Assembly (NCBI RefSeq): GCF_917627385.1
Contig: NZ_CAKJTL010000192.1
Span: 23,139-87,138, forward strand
Length of the DNA stretch: 64,000 bases
From: Protofrankia sp. CiT1
GTDB taxonomy: Bacteria > Actinomycetota > Actinomycetes > Frankiales > Frankiaceae
Reading direction: 5' to 3'
The notes under the pieces are model-generated. The model saw only the letters and a list, made by a program, of their open reading frames with translations, did not search any database and was not told where the DNA came from. The position numbers and the translations under genes are program-made. Below are positions 62,912 through 64,000 of this stretch, one piece after another (position 1 is the stretch's first letter; every line of letters begins with the position of its first letter).

Positions 62912-64000
62912 GTGGTCGACGGGCACAACCGACCGCCGTTGGCTGACGTCAATGAAGATGTGACGAGCAGCTCGACCCGCGGGGCCGATACCATGGCGGT
63001 ACCCGCGTCCTCCCCGCAGCCTCCGGACGAGACCGGCCCAATGCCGCCGCCGGGGCCTGACACGCTGCCGATCAAGACCATGCTGGACGGCCGGTACCAG
63101 CTGCTGTCAGTGATGCACACACGTGGTCCGGTCACCCTGTGGCGTGGCGACGACCGCATCCTCGCCCGTTCCGTTGCCGTCCGCGTGGTGCAGCACTCCA
63201 AGCCGGATGCGCGTGACTCCGCGGCTGCGGCACGTGATCGAGCCGCCGAGATGCTGCTGTCCGCCGCCATCGGCTCCGGCCGGCTGGTTCATCCGGGCGC
63301 GGCGTCGACCTACGACGCCACCTCGACCACTACCGACACCGGCCCGGTGTCCTACGTGGTGAGTGAATGGGTGGAAGGCGTCTCCCTGCAGACGCTGTCC
63401 GCCGAAGGCCCGCTGCGGCCAGACCAGGCCGCCACCGTGATGCTGGCCGTCGCGCGGGTACTGGCCGCCGCGCACGAGCGTGGCATCCACCACGGCGACC
63501 TGCGGCCCAGCGATGTCATCATCTCCGGGCACGGCATGGTCAAGGTGGTCGACCTCGGCACCGGTTCCGTCGTCGCCGCGCTGGAGAAGGGCGCCCACAG
63601 CCAGGCCGAGCCATGGGCTGACTCGGCCGACCTCGCCACTGACGATGTCCGGGCAATGGGTGGTCTGCTGTATTCGGCGCTGACCGGACGGTGGCCACTG
63701 AAACGCGAATGCGGGCTGCCCACGGCCCCGCGTACCAGTGACGGACGGACATGCTCACCGCGCCAGGTCCGGGCGGGCGTGCCGCGGAACCTCGACGCGC
63801 TCACCCTCGCCGTCCTCGGGGACGATCGGGCGAGCCGCCCGCCGATCGCATCCGCCGCGGAGCTCGCCGAGGCGCTCGAGGAGATCGCGCCACCCGAAGG
63901 CACCCTGGACCTCGGCCGGGTCCGCATCGACGACGAGCCGCCGATGACCCGGGCCATGACTCCCGGGCCCATCACCTCGGGGTACGCCACTGCCGGGTAC
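62912..64000 (+). CDS. pseudokinase-domain protein (MurJ partner), 3' end outside window
   Basis: The frame from GTG 62912 (CGGAGG 4 nt upstream) is open for 363 codons to the right edge. After a Pro-rich N-terminus (about 1-58) comes a kinase fold, RYQLLSVMHTRGPVTLWRGDD, with all key motifs altered: the VAIK Lys is Arg (VAVRVV), HRD is HGD (GIHHGDLRPSDVII) and DFG is DLG. It therefore should bind poorly or not hydrolyse ATP. This matches the pseudokinase part of mycobacterial MviN (Rv3910), which recruits FhaA when phosphorylated by PknB. Here it is split from MurJ. Confidence 0.85.
   Translation, partial: MVDGHNRPPLADVNEDVTSSSTRGADTMAVPASSPQPPDETGPMPPPGPDTLPIKTMLDGRYQLLSVMHTRGPVTLWRGDDRILARSVAVRVVQHSKPDARDSAAAARDRAAEMLLSAAIGSGRLVHPGAASTYDATSTTTDTGPVSYVVSEWVEGVSLQTLSAEGPLRPDQAATVMLAVARVLAAAHERGIHHGDLRPSDVIISGHGMVKVVDLGTGSVVAALEKGAHSQAEPWADSADLATDDVRAMGGLLYSALTGRWPLKRECGLPTAPRTSDGRTCSPRQVRAGVPRNLDALTLAVLGDDRASRPPIASAAELAEALEEIAPPEGTLDLGRVRIDDEPPMTRAMTPGPITSGYATAGY

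Noticed and set aside
1..64000. tRNA, rRNA or riboswitch genes
   Set aside because: I read intergenic regions for cloverleaf 3' ends, rRNA and cobalamin or other riboswitch cores and found none I could defend by eye; a covariance-model scan would be decisive.

Overview
The window is high-GC actinobacterial DNA. GC-rich third codon positions throughout, GTG/TTG starts, an rpsF-ssb-rpsR-rplI-dnaB block, an ino1-padR-ponA block, a cca-NUDIX-DUF6049-murJ-pseudokinase block, an ergothioneine cluster and FadE5-, PknD- and PIG-V-like genes together point to a Frankia-like or related actinomycete. The species cannot be fixed from the sequence alone. From memory of Streptomyces and Mycobacterium maps, the right half (about 41-64 kb) is the conserved origin-proximal region, with oriC expected beyond the right edge.

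Layout. 0-2.8 kb: end of a 2-oxoacid dehydrogenase operon (E1 alpha fragment, E1 beta, E2). 3-16.2 kb: housekeeping and signalling genes, namely a small unknown gene, fadE5, a lipoprotein, a giant zinc-ribbon/cyclase/AAA/TPR protein, a STAS protein, pgi, and a Ser/Thr kinase with an NHL propeller. 16.4-29.4 kb: a type IV secretion-like locus. Its minus arm has an excisionase-like HTH, a membrane-anchored TcpC/VirB8-like protein and an SLT+NlpC/P60 wall hydrolase. Its plus arm has a ParA-like ATPase, a pilin-sized two-helix protein, an anchored unknown protein with an AT-rich core, a VirB6-like protein, an SCO6880-type protein and a VirB4-like ATPase. A superinfection-immunity-like protein and a VirD4-like protein follow on the minus strand. 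No relaxase or integrase is visible. 29.4-31.9 kb: sparse, decayed DNA plus a NERD-like membrane protein.

32.2-36.9 kb: egtA-egtB-egtC-egtD, translationally coupled and without egtE. 37-39.6 kb: ilvD and a two-gene unit (ABM protein, membrane protein). 40-41.1 kb: a NiCoT nickel/cobalt transporter with a sequence matching the actinobacterial Nur operator upstream. 41.3-44.9 kb: dnaB, rplI, rpsR, ssb, rpsF, with a perfect LexA-type box and four perfect DnaA boxes in the rplI-dnaB gap. 45-52 kb: membrane protein, two polyprenol-dependent type glycosyltransferases, ponA, DUF5318. 52.4-55.7 kb: padR, ino1, an MFS transporter. 55.9-64 kb: a sulfatase scrap, the CCA enzyme, a 101-bp minisatellite, a NUDIX hydrolase, a DUF6049 protein, MurJ and a pseudokinase cut by the window edge.

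The most unusual material is the secretion-like locus. All three of its nucleotide-binding-type proteins carry altered P-loops (GGSGRTT, GSVGSRKSS, GGTREGWTS), and two of its genes contain sharply AT-rich internal segments rich in rare codons. Other points of interest are the regulatory sites at dnaB and the Ni transporter, a STAS protein without the phosphorylatable serine, and several new-looking dispersed or tandem repeats. Family names come from recognising motifs by eye; no database search was run.
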